NCBI GenBank assembly: GCA_018398815.1
Contig: CM031602.1
Location: forward strand, 98,540,701-98,604,700
Length of the DNA: 64,000 nucleotides
Reading direction: 5' to 3'
Origin: Conus ventricosus
Lineage: Eukaryota > Mollusca > Gastropoda > Neogastropoda > Conidae
Position 1 is the stretch's first letter; each line of letters opens with the position of its first letter. The notes under the pieces were generated by a model. That model ran no database searches and had not been told where the DNA came from. It saw only the letters and a list, made by a program, of their open reading frames with translations. The position numbers and the translations under genes are program-made. Shown here one piece after another: positions 1-7,741 of the stretch.

Positions 1-10
1 AACAGGGGAG

Positions 11-45
<35 letters not shown>

Positions 46-142
46 AGAGAGAGAGGAGGAGAGAGGAGAGAGGTGAGAGGAGAAGAGAGAGAGAAGAGGA
101 GAGAGGGGTGAGAGGAGAGAGAGAGGAGAGGAGAGAGAGAAG

Positions 143-176
<34 letters not shown>

Positions 177-228
177 TTCGTTCAAGTTCGTTCAAATCAC
201 AAGAGAGAAGGGGAGAGAGAGAGAGGAG

Positions 229-260
<32 letters not shown>

Positions 261-292
261 GGGAGAGAGAGAGAGAGAGAGGGGAGATTCGT
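1..292. repeat. GA-rich microsatellite
   Basis: Almost pure (GA)n with scattered GG interruptions. It is broken near 175-195 by a short GTTCGTTCAA direct repeat, and a related GATTCGTTCAATACT occurs at the right edge. Apparent open frames here are repeat-encoded Arg/Glu stretches and not genes. Confidence 0.95.
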
Positions 293-1640
293 TCAATACT
301 GGAACCAAGATGTCAGAGTACTAAAACATCTAGCGATAAGTCTTTTTCGCTCTAGGCTTACGTATGGTCAGAGGGTTTTTCACGGCTCAAATATTTTTTA
401 AACAAATTACAAAGCGTGGATTGTAAAGCTTTTCGATTGGCCTTGGGGGTTCCTTTCCATACATCAACAATAGCAACATATAGAGAGGTAGGAGTACTTC
501 CTTTAAATGAATGGCGTCAGCTTGCCATTGCTAAATATTTGTTAAAGGCTCTTTAAGTGAAAACAATGTTGAAAGGAAATTGACTTAAGATCAGATGTTG
601 ATTTCCCAAAACGAGCCAAAAGATATCATGTCTTAAAACAATAAGAACTGAAACTCTAGATACTTTTCAACAATCAGAAATACGATTAGAAGATATGGTA
701 AAATGTAGTAATCCATGTAGTGCTATTCCTCCATGGGAATTACAAAAAGGACATTTTGACATTAATTACACCGATGCAAAGAAAAAGTGAGAATATAAAT
801 TTCATTGGCACAGTTGCAAATGAGCATTTATTTCTCAATTATCCAGGTTATCTCAAAGTTTATACGATGGTTCAGTTCTAGAAAATCACGAAGCTGGTGC
901 TGCTTTCACCATCCCCTACTTAAAGGTCAAAAAGGTTTTTTATATTGGAAAGCACAGATCTATATTTACAGCTGAACTAACTGCTATTCTCATGGCTTTA
1001 CATTATTTGCTTGATTTTCCGAAAACTGTGACTCAAATTCTTTTTTGTGTCGATTCAAAATCAGTGTTGTATGCCTTAAGCAATTCAAATTCTAGTGTGA
1101 GACAGATTTGATTTTTGAGGTTAATCATTTGGTGCATTTCCTTATCCTACGAGGTAGTAATCTTACATTTCTTTGGGTGCCTTCACACAGTGGAATACAT
1201 TTCAATGAATCTGCAAATAAACTAGCTAAAAACTCTGCAGATTATAATGTAAACGAAAACTATCATTTGAAAAAACCCATTATCACTGAAAGAAGGGTAT
1301 AGCCTACTGCAGAATGCGTGCTGGAAAACATTTTAGAAAGAAACAAGAAGATGTTGGTCACTCATTACCTGATGACCACCAAACGAGTTTTGAAGATGTT
1401 TTTATATCTAAGTATGGTCAACTGTCTAACTTAAGGCTGTAAACTTCCCTTGCCTATAGACTTAAACTTAATGTTTTTAAGACCAAATTCACTTCCAACA
1501 TCACATGCGTTTGTGGTGGGAAAATTTCTAATGAACATATACTTTTCCACTGTAGTAAAATGAAAACCCATCTGCCTGCTTTTTCGGAAAAGTCCCTGAA
1601 GGAGGTTTAATAAAAAAACCCTTTTGATTTGTGACATTGT
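293..1640 (+). pseudogene. LINE (non-LTR retrotransposon) ORF2 3' remnant: RT end, RNase H, Cys/His motif
   Basis: This is the tail of a non-LTR retrotransposon polyprotein. The end of the reverse transcriptase domain reads AFRLALGVPFHTSTIATY at 428-481. An RNase H domain follows: TAELTAILMALHYLL near 968-1013, a DSK segment near 1052, and FLWVPSHSGIHFNESANKL around 1168-1225. A terminal C-x-C-x8-H-x4-C motif, CVCGGKISNEHILFHC, lies at 1505-1552. An RNase H after the RT plus a terminal Cys/His motif is known from the I/Jockey/R1-type LINE groups. The reading frame changes several times and contains stops, including a frameshift at the first RNase H Asp near 863, so the copy is dead. The 5' part (endonuclease and RT fingers) is absent. 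No target-site duplication was identified. The LINE class is solid; the exact clade is inferred. Confidence 0.8.
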
Positions 1641-1949
1641 TTTAGGACTTGTTCAAAGTACCATTTTAAGATTCCTTTAATAATTCTATTTTCACGTTTA
1701 AATGTTATTATCCTGTTACCTTAAGCGTTCATCTGATTAAAAAAAAAGTTTTTCTAGCTATGTTATAGGTTGCAATTTTTATTCATGTTAACATTTTTTC
1801 TTCCGATTCCCATTCTAATCCTCATTTTTCTCTTTTTCATTTTTCCATTTATACTTCTTCATATTTTTCTATCTCATGTTTCTCTATCTCTTTATCTCCT
1901 TCAGTTGCCTGTCTATCCACCCCCCCCCCCCTTCCTCCTTTTCTACCTT
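1641..1949. other. Non-coding AT/CT-rich stretch, probable LINE 3' tail
   Basis: T-rich sequence with a 12-base C run at 1920-1931. No gene is seen. The last ~30 bases before the CA repeat (about 1947-1985) reappear, slightly altered, at 7742-7775. This places the left edge of the duplicated block here. Confidence 0.5.
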
Positions 1950-2008
1950 GTTTATTCATTTATTTTAGTTGTCTAAAATCACGTATGTGTATAGACATTA
2001 AATTGAAG

Positions 2009-2195
<187 letters not shown>

Positions 2196-2735
2196 GACAA
2201 CCCTGTCATGAGTCAGCCGAATGTTCTCGAGCATTTAAGCATGTCATGTGACGTAGCTCACATCAAGGCATGTGACGCTCCATCACATGTAGTTTAGTGA
2301 TATGAATCATTTCCCCATGCCACAACTAAAAAGGAAGAATATTTATGTGGCTTGACTAGTGTAGCGGGCGTCCCCAAATAATTGTGAGATTGATTAAACA
2401 AAAGTGGTCATTGGGTGAAAGTGACCACCGAGAGATAGTTTAATAAGGGCTGGTAAGGTGCTGGTCATGTGTTTTGAGCACTGAGTATACACTCACTAGG
2501 AGGAGGAGGAAGAAGAATCAGTTTTAGCCCAGCAGATGGCTAGAGATTCGAACCTGTCAGGACGCTGGTCCTCATGCTGACCAGTCATTACCAGGTGAGC
2601 CATAGATAGTTGGGGAAAGCTACAGGGGAAAACCTAAAGAAAAGAGAAAGAAGAATTCATAATTAAATTGGGAAGCAGGTTACTAACACGAACCTTATTC
2701 GTGTTTCAGCCCTTCACCCTTCACCTTTCACCCCG
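2196..2735. repeat. Dispersed repeat family A, copy 1
   Basis: This non-coding segment recurs at 7975-8470 as part of the large block duplication. It also recurs, independently and more diverged, at about 44386-44920. Shared landmarks in order are a CATTTCCCC stretch, GTGGC-TGACNAGTGT, a GATTGATTAAA/GAATCGATCA segment, GAGNACTCACT, CATTACCAGGTGAGNNATAGA and TTCGTGTTTCAGCCCTTC. Each copy lies directly downstream of a GA or GA/CA microsatellite. A B-box-like AGATTCGAACCTG sits near 2544 in reverse orientation, but no convincing A box was found. Class (SINE, MITE or other) is undetermined. Confidence 0.6.
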
Positions 2736-2756
2736 TGGGTGGTTAAAGATGGAGGA

Positions 2757-2838
2757 AACAGGAAAACCTTCATTCTGGGCCACTTTCGCCCTCAACCAGT
2801 TTCGGGCGAAAGTGACCCAGAATAAAGGTTTTCCTGTT
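2757..2838. repeat. 35-bp inverted repeat (hairpin) with 12-bp spacer
   Basis: The arms 2757-2791 and 2804-2838 are reverse complements at 33 of 35 positions and contain CACTTTCGCCC / GGGCGAAAGTG. The partly preserved equivalent in the second block copy is near 8490-8580. It could be a fold-back terminus, a cruciform, or a small fold-back element. Confidence 0.85.
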
Positions 2839-2940
2839 CTCTGACAAGTAAGACTTCAATAACCAAAAAATAACAAACATACTGTGTGGGTTGTCCGTTT
2901 TTAATACTAATTACTAAACTTTTTAATAAAAAAAAATGCA

Positions 2941-3063
2941 AAACTCTTCGCATCTAGCCACATTACTGATCACCCATGGGTCTAACTTGAGACCCTATGG
3001 CGCCCTAGGGCCCCAAGCCAGATCCAGAGGATCACAGATAATGTGGCTAGATGCGAAGAGTTT
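2941..3063. repeat. Perfect 25-bp inverted repeat, 73-bp spacer
   Basis: Bases 2941-2965 and 3039-3063 are exact reverse complements (AAACTCTTCGCATCTAGCCA... against ...TGGCTAGATGCGAAGAGTTT). The spacer contains GGCGCC and CCTAGG palindromes. In the second block copy (about 8665-8775) the spacer survives but the arms are eroded. Confidence 0.9.
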
Positions 3064-3153
3064 GGGAATATGCTTCTAATAGTGGTATTTCTTATACTTG
3101 GTTGCCTACTTTCAGTTTGTCTAATTTGGGGGCAATTCTCTCACCCCATTTTC

Positions 3154-3297
3154 AGTGGCCCTTCCTAGGACACGCACACATTGTGGTTTGCGGGCGTTTA
3201 TAGCCACGCCAGTGACCCAGACATCACATTGTGGTTTGCGGGCGTTTATAGCCGCGCCAGTGACCTAGACGAAACACGAAAATGGGAAGGGTCACTA
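3154..3297. repeat. Two 48-bp direct repeats inside a short imperfect inverted repeat
   Basis: CACATTGTGGTTTGCGGGCG starts units at 3177 and 3225, with two or three differences between units. They are flanked by AGTGGCCCTTCC (3154-3165) and GGAAGGGTCACT (3286-3297), inverted with one mismatch. Traces remain at about 8870-9005 in the second block copy. Confidence 0.8.
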
Positions 3298-3442
3298 TAG
3301 GCAGAGAAGAGGGCCAAATTAAGACTTTCCAACCCACACAAACAAGCACAAAACCACCGCAGGCATATTCCCAACTTTACACTTTTTGGATTAATATTAT
3401 ATACTGTACAAACTGAAAGCTCTCATAATTTTATGGTGTTTA

Positions 3443-3900
3443 TGCATAATTGGGGGTGTTATTAAAATTGTTTTTTATTCAAGCAGATAGTTTTAAAGGT
3501 TTAAACAACAACTGTGCTTTAAAGTACTTTTTAGTAGCTACTTTGTACAATATTTATATTAAAACTTTAGCAAATTAAACACAAAAAACACAACTTTTAA
3601 TAATCAATTCTCTCTCACTGATCTATAATAGATATTTATTCAGGGGAGGTAATTATATTTTTTGCATAATTAAATTGGGGGTGTTATTAAAATTGTTTTT
3701 TATTCAAGCAGAATAGTTTTAAAGGTTAAAAACAACTGTGCTTTAAAGTACTTTTTAGTAGCTACTTTGTACAATATTTATATTAAAAACTTTAGCAAAT
3801 TAAACACAAAAAACAACTTTTAATAATCAATTCTCTCTCACTGATCTATAAATAGATAATTTATTCAGGGGATGGTAATTATATTTTTTGCATAATTAAA
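3443..3900. repeat. Tandem duplication of a ~220-bp AT-rich unit
   Basis: The segment starting GCATAATTG at 3443 repeats from about 3664 with over 90% identity. Each unit contains a TTCTCTCTCACTGATCTATAA block and ends in GGTAATTATATTTTTTGCATAATTAA. No coding potential was seen. A corrupted pair of units is at about 9140-9600. Confidence 0.9.
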
Positions 3901-4016
3901 GGGAGATAAAAAATAAAAAAAATTTTAAAAAAAAATAAATAAAAAAAATTAAAAAAAAAAAAAAAAAAAAAAAACAAAAAAAAAAAAATAAAAAAAAAAA
4001 AATTTTTTTTTTTTTA
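3901..4016. repeat. Poly(A)/AT-rich low-complexity tract
   Basis: Nearly pure A with T interruptions, ending in a T run. The counterpart is at 9603-9718. It may be a retroposon tail or simple AT-rich spacer. Confidence 0.9.
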
Positions 4017-4018
4017 AA

Positions 4019-4290
4019 AGTCACTTAAGCCACCTCAAGTTCTTAGTTAAGTTTTTAATCAAGTCACTTCTAAGTTCTTACTCAAGTTGTCCTCAAGTCA
4101 TCCTCAAGTCATTCTCAAGTCATCCTCAAGTCATCCTCAAGTCATCACAAGTTCTTACTCAAGTTATCCTTAAGTCATCCTTAAGTCACTTCTAAGTTCT
4201 TACTCAAGTCATCCTCAAGTCGTCCTCAAGTCATCCTCAAGTCATCCTCAAGTCATCCTCTAAGTACAACCAAGTTCTTATTCAAGTTCT
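4019..4290. repeat. 12-bp minisatellite, TCATCCTCAAGT unit
   Basis: About 20 imperfect copies of TCATCCTCAAGT, with longer variants containing CTTCTAAGTTCTTACTCAAGT. The corresponding, heavily damaged array is at about 9722-9965. It lies between the A-rich tract and the first element genes. Confidence 0.9.
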
Positions 4291-4428
4291 TTAATTATCA
4301 AAAAAATTACAATCTATGTTTTTATCTTAAATAGCAGATGCCTAAGATAGTACACACACGCCTCAAAAAACGCGTCATCGTTGAGGATGTCTTGCTCAGC
4401 GTTCTCTGCATAGATCTTAAGGAAGGTT

Positions 4429-4530
4429 TTACATCCGAAGCACCGCATTGATTACAATTTGGTCTATGGAAATGCCTTTTATAGACTCCATGTCTTTATT
4501 TATTGACACCATCATTTTATAATACGCCAT
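4429..4530 (-). CDS. Possible small gene, 33 residues before a break
   Basis: A minus-strand reading frame opens at ATG 4530 (MAYYKMMVSINKDMESIKGI...) and stops at 4429. A one-base shift near 4430 would open a further stretch of about 45 residues down to about 4310, rich in acidic residues (NAEQDILNDDAFFEACVYYL visible in that frame). It diverges from the small plus-strand frame at 4599 across a 68-bp AT-rich spacer. No family is recognised; the damaged equivalent lies near 10000-10190. A weak call based on compact spacing typical of Polinton genes. Confidence 0.3.
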   Translation of the reverse strand: MAYYKMMVSINKDMESIKGISIDQIVINAVLRM

Positions 4531-4598
4531 GATCTATTTTTATAAAAAAATTTAAAAATTAAGTTCTTAAAATATTATTCCATTTGAAATGGATCAAA

Positions 4599-4763
4599 AT
4601 GATTGCTTTGTTATTGGCGGTTTTGGCGTGCAGTTGTCTTTATCTGTATTTAGCGGTTCAGGTTGTTTTAACTTCTTTTGTTTTTGTTGCATTGGTTATA
4701 TATTTTATAACCATAATAACTGCCCCAGCAGCAGCAATGGCGCCAAAAGGCAAACAGTTTTAA
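4599..4763 (+). CDS. Small hydrophobic protein, 54 aa, likely one or two membrane segments
   Basis: An uninterrupted frame from ATG 4599 to TAA 4761-4763 encodes 54 residues. Residues 2-41 are almost entirely hydrophobic (starting MIALLLAVLACSCLYLYL), with a short basic tail APKGKQF. That is the shape of a tiny integral membrane protein. It overlaps, on the opposite strand, the end of the minus-strand gene 4705-5523, so one of the two ends may be spurious. No homologue is recognised. In the second block copy (about 10260-10420) the frame is destroyed. Confidence 0.4.
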   Translation: MIALLLAVLACSCLYLYLAVQVVLTSFVFVALVIYFITIITAPAAAMAPKGKQF

Positions 4764-5523
4764 GTTCAATATTCCATTGAAGACTTTGGGGCCCTTGAAT
4801 CACATGGGTTTTTATAGCTGGCATTGAATCAACTTGTTTGGCGCTGGCGGGTGTTATGTTTTCATGATGAGTTATATTCTGTAACATTAATTTTTTTTGT
4901 CTGTTCCACTCTGCTAATTTTTTTCCTGCTTCAACACGCCCAGGATTTTTAATGGTCTCCACCTGATTCAGCGTTTTCTGCTGATTTTTCTGGCTTGGTT
5001 ACTTTCTCCACCTGATTCAGCGTTTTCTGGTTCTGCTGATTTTCCAGCTCGGTCATTTGAAGGGAAATAAAATCTATATGATTAAAAGTTATTAATCCCA
5101 TGATTAATGGCGATAACAATGTTCCAAATCTGTAATACAGATCACACCCTAGAGACTCTAATGACTTTGTTAAAACTGGATCTTGCGTTAAATCATACGT
5201 AAGATCTTGTTCAGAATCATGGGAGCAAATCTACTGACTAGTTTAGTGTACAAACTAAGAACCGTTTGCCCCACACTTTTCACCATTCTAGACCCCAGCT
5301 GCGCTTCATACCTGTTATGATACTTTAAAATGTCTTGCGGCGACATCTGTTGAATTTGTTCAATGCTGAATTCAGTTCCGATGGAACTGTTTTGTTTTCC
5401 ACATGCTGCCAAAGAATACAGCCTCTCCTTTTTGGGCATATTAGCTTGATCATCAACTTGGTCATTCATAAGTTCAGGCAGGTTTAGGCCACCTTGTAGC
5501 TGTAGTAGATCATCACTGTTCAT
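4705..5523 (-). pseudogene. Polinton-associated conserved hypothetical protein, broken by two frameshifts
   Basis: The minus-strand gene starts at ATG 5523. The first 111 residues are open and include YEAQLGSRMVKSVGQTVLS. A shift near 5190-5215 moves to a frame containing DPVLTKSLESLGCDLYYRFG and a hydrophobic LLSPLIMGLITF segment, which ends at 4949. A second shift moves to a charged frame with EAGKKLAEWNRQKKL that ends at 4705. The total is about 265 codons. An internal 49-bp direct duplication (4956-4980 and 5005-5029) repeats a Glu/Lys/Gln-rich stretch. The start faces the plus-strand gene at 5560 across a 36-bp AT-rich divergent spacer. It resembles hypothetical proteins that I recall accompanying Polintons in invertebrate genomes; function unknown. 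The corrupted second copy is about 10400-11130. Confidence 0.55.
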
Positions 5524-5559
5524 GTTTTTTAATAATTATAATTATTTTATTTTATAAAA
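5524..5559. promoter_or_regulatory. Short AT-rich divergent intergenic spacer
   Basis: A 36-bp spacer with ATAATTATAATTATTTTATTTTATAA separates two divergent starts (5523 on minus, 5560 on plus). Inferred to be a compact bidirectional promoter; no defined motif was identified. Confidence 0.3.
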
Positions 5560-5792
5560 ATGAGCACGAAAAAAACTGTTGCTAACCTTGTATACCATTC
5601 TGCTGTTATTGGAGGACTAAGTGTAGGATACTCAATGCTTGGTAAAAGCCTGTTAAGAATTAAACCAGCAGATCTTGGCAAACTAGACTTTGAGGATTCA
5701 GCAAAGCTGATTGCTATCATTGCAGCTTCGTTTGCTACGAAGATTTTTATAGTTAAGCAAGGTAATAATTCCGGACAATATAAATATGTAAG
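5560..5792 (+). pseudogene. Small Polinton-associated membrane protein, frameshifted near its end
   Basis: Opens MSTKKTVANLVYHSAVIGGL at 5560. There are two hydrophobic stretches, about residues 13-30 (VIGGLSVGYSMLGKSLL) and residues 47-62 (KLIAIIAASFATKIF), separated by PADLGKLDFEDS. After residue ~66 the written frame runs on to 5832. A one-base slip near 5760 leads instead to a stop at about 5790-5792, which better fits the short spacing to the next ATG at 5814. It matches in style a small membrane protein that recurs in invertebrate Polinton-like elements, known to me only as hypothetical. Role unknown; virion or host-membrane association is a guess. Second copy at about 11160-11375. Confidence 0.55.
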
Positions 5793-5813
5793 AAAAAAAT
5801 ACATTTATAAAAA

Positions 5814-6232
5814 ATGGCTTCACTCGCAATAATGATAGGCGGCGCTGTGGTGAATGCGCTTGCTTTTAGCGGCAGTAATTTTGCATTTAGTAAACTGGGG
5901 AATGACGGCGAGAGAAAAAGGCATAACAAAGCTATGGAGCAACTAGCAGCTGCACAAGACGCCTATGAAAGGCAGAGACTTGAGCAGTTAGATTTTATTA
6001 ATGACACCTGAAAGAACAGGGGCATGCAGCTTACACATTTAAAAATGTTGACCAAGCAATTAAAAGAATATTATCTAGTAACAGGCAAACGGTCCAGACA
6101 TTGCCCCCACCAAAATTCAGTGACTTTTATCAACCATCAGAAAACCAAAAGATGCAAGAAATCGGGTTTATTGTCGTTGGTATGACCGTCGTGTATTTTG
6201 TTGCACATAATATTGGCTTGAATAAAAAATGA
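5814..6232 (+). pseudogene. Polinton-associated hypothetical protein with two terminal hydrophobic segments
   Basis: Starts MASLAIMIGGAVVNALAFSG at 5814 with an N-terminal hydrophobic segment. A charged, probably helical middle follows (AMEQLAAAQDAYERQRLEQ), with a frameshift near 6008. In the next frame a PPPKFSDFYQPSE stretch and a C-terminal hydrophobic segment (GFIVVGMTVVYFVAHNIG) end at TGA 6230-6232. The intact length would be about 138 residues. The stop overlaps the integrase ATG in an ATGA arrangement, showing very compact packing. It belongs with the preceding small membrane protein as a two-gene module, and the same pair recurs at 11160-11795. Function unknown; the hydrophobic ends suggest membrane association. 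Confidence 0.55.
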
Positions 6233-7175
6233 ACAAAATCTATTATTCGCCCAAAGGATATTGGAAGGGCATCACAGCAATTAAAAAGCTAAGCAAGCGG
6301 CAGGGAGTCAGTGAACAAACAGCAAAGGAATGGTTATCTACAACAAGCAATTTGGCAAATTTATTTACCTGCCCCTAGACGAATACAGAGACCACACTTT
6401 GTTAATACAACTCCAAACGACACCCATCAAATGGATCTTCTATATTTACCCTCTGATAGGATTAGACGAAAAAGATTTAAGTACGCACTCACAGTCATTG
6501 ACATGGCTTCAAGATTACAAAGATGCGGAGCCATTAACACAAAAGAGTGCTTCTGCTGTTGCTGTTGCCATACAGCTGATATACCAGCGAGGCCCGCTAA
6601 CTTACCCTCGCATGATTCAAGTTGATGATGGGAAAGAATTTAAAGGCCAAGTGAATCAATTATTGTTAAAACACAGAGTTACTATTAGAAGAGGCATTCG
6701 GGAGTTTCACAGATCACAGGGCTTTAGTTGAAAACTTTAACAAACAGTTAGCCGAAAGACTTTTCTCCTACCAGTATCACAGAGAGCTAATTGACAATTC
6801 TCGCAACACAGAATGGGTTAGAAGACTGCCTCAGTTTGCGCGCAAATGAATAATGAAGAATTTAAAGGGCTAAAACCAGTACAAGCAATCAAAAGAAAAA
6901 CAATAAATGTTGCTGAAGACTCCAGTACAGCCAGCAAACTATTACGTTTGGTTTGAAGTAATGGTACCTTTATTTACGGGGGAAGCAGAAGGGGACACTC
7001 GCATCAGGGCAACAGATCCAGTTTGAGTGTTGATCCATATGAAATAAAAAGAATTGTAAAAATGAATCCGCCCGTGTATTATTTACGAGAAATGACACAA
7101 CAAAACAACCAGCTCCTCAAAGATCTTTGTGAAGGAAGAACTGCAGATATCCCACCAGACACAGTTCCGCTTTAA
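6229..7175 (+). pseudogene. Retroviral-type (rve) integrase of a Polinton/adintovirus-like element, frameshifted
   Basis: The integrase inserts element DNA into the host chromosome. It starts at ATG 6229 with a basic helix-turn-helix-like region (YWKGITAIKKLSKRQGVSEQ). The first catalytic Asp lies in HQMDLLYLPS (about 6425-6455), followed by ALTVIDMASR. The second Asp lies in MIQVDDGKEFKG (about 6612-6648). The region expected to hold the catalytic Glu follows about 35 residues later but in a shifted frame (VENFNKQLAERLFSYQYH near 6728-6780). A C-terminal SH3/chromo-like tail contains VDPYEIKRIVKMNPPVYYL and ends with TAA at 7173-7175. At least four frame changes occur, near 6360, 6500-6550, 6710 and 6850-7025. 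The D,D,E layout and the tail are typical of Polinton integrases. It is dead as written. Second copy at 11784-12668. Confidence 0.85.
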
Positions 7176-7177
7176 TT

Positions 7178-7741
7178 AATTTACGGTTCTCCAGTGCCCG
7201 ATTGCATATGAAAACTCTGGATTAACAAATACTCGTTTTGTGTTTGTTCTATCTAATGGACTTCTTTGTTACAACTGTTGGTTGATCTCATGTAGATTAG
7301 ATCGCAGTTTTACGTTGTCATGATGAAAAGTCTTATTGCCAAACAATGCTTCTTTGTAGTTGTCTGTGATATGTTTGACTGCACAACACTGCGAGATATT
7401 CCCTTTGCTTTCTTAATGATTTTCTCCTGGCTCGAATACTGTACATTTTCGACCTTAACCCACATACTCCTTGATCACCTTTCCAGATAATTCATCTTCA
7501 TCTTTCCTAAACCTTCTTATAACGGATGAATGCAAGGCGAATCTTTAGGATATCGGACGTGTCATACCATCCGCATGTCCTTTAGTACTTCCATTTCCAT
7601 GTCTTTATAGATGTTTCAGTAGGGATATCTATAACAAAACTATCTGTATCTGTGTAAAGTACTCTGGACTCAGGATACGAGGGCTTAAAGTAGTCATAAA
7701 GAAACTCTAACATCAAAGCTTTGATAATTCTAAACAGTAAA
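7178..7741 (-). pseudogene. Type B DNA polymerase (Polinton PolB), C-terminal part, truncated by block junction
   Basis: The minus strand shows the palm motif C, VLYTDTDSFVIDIPTE (about 7615-7665), with the paired Asp residues of family B polymerases. It is preceded by FLYDYFKPSYPES. Further downstream a KKAKGISRSV segment (about 7400-7435) matches the conserved Lys-rich C-terminal motif of protein-primed polymerases. The gene ends near the integrase stop, so the two genes converge at 7173-7178. Frame breaks occur between 7440 and 7600. Upstream coding is missing because at 7741 the sequence jumps back to the block's left edge. The uninterrupted locus continues in the second copy, 12668-17762. 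Confidence 0.85.
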
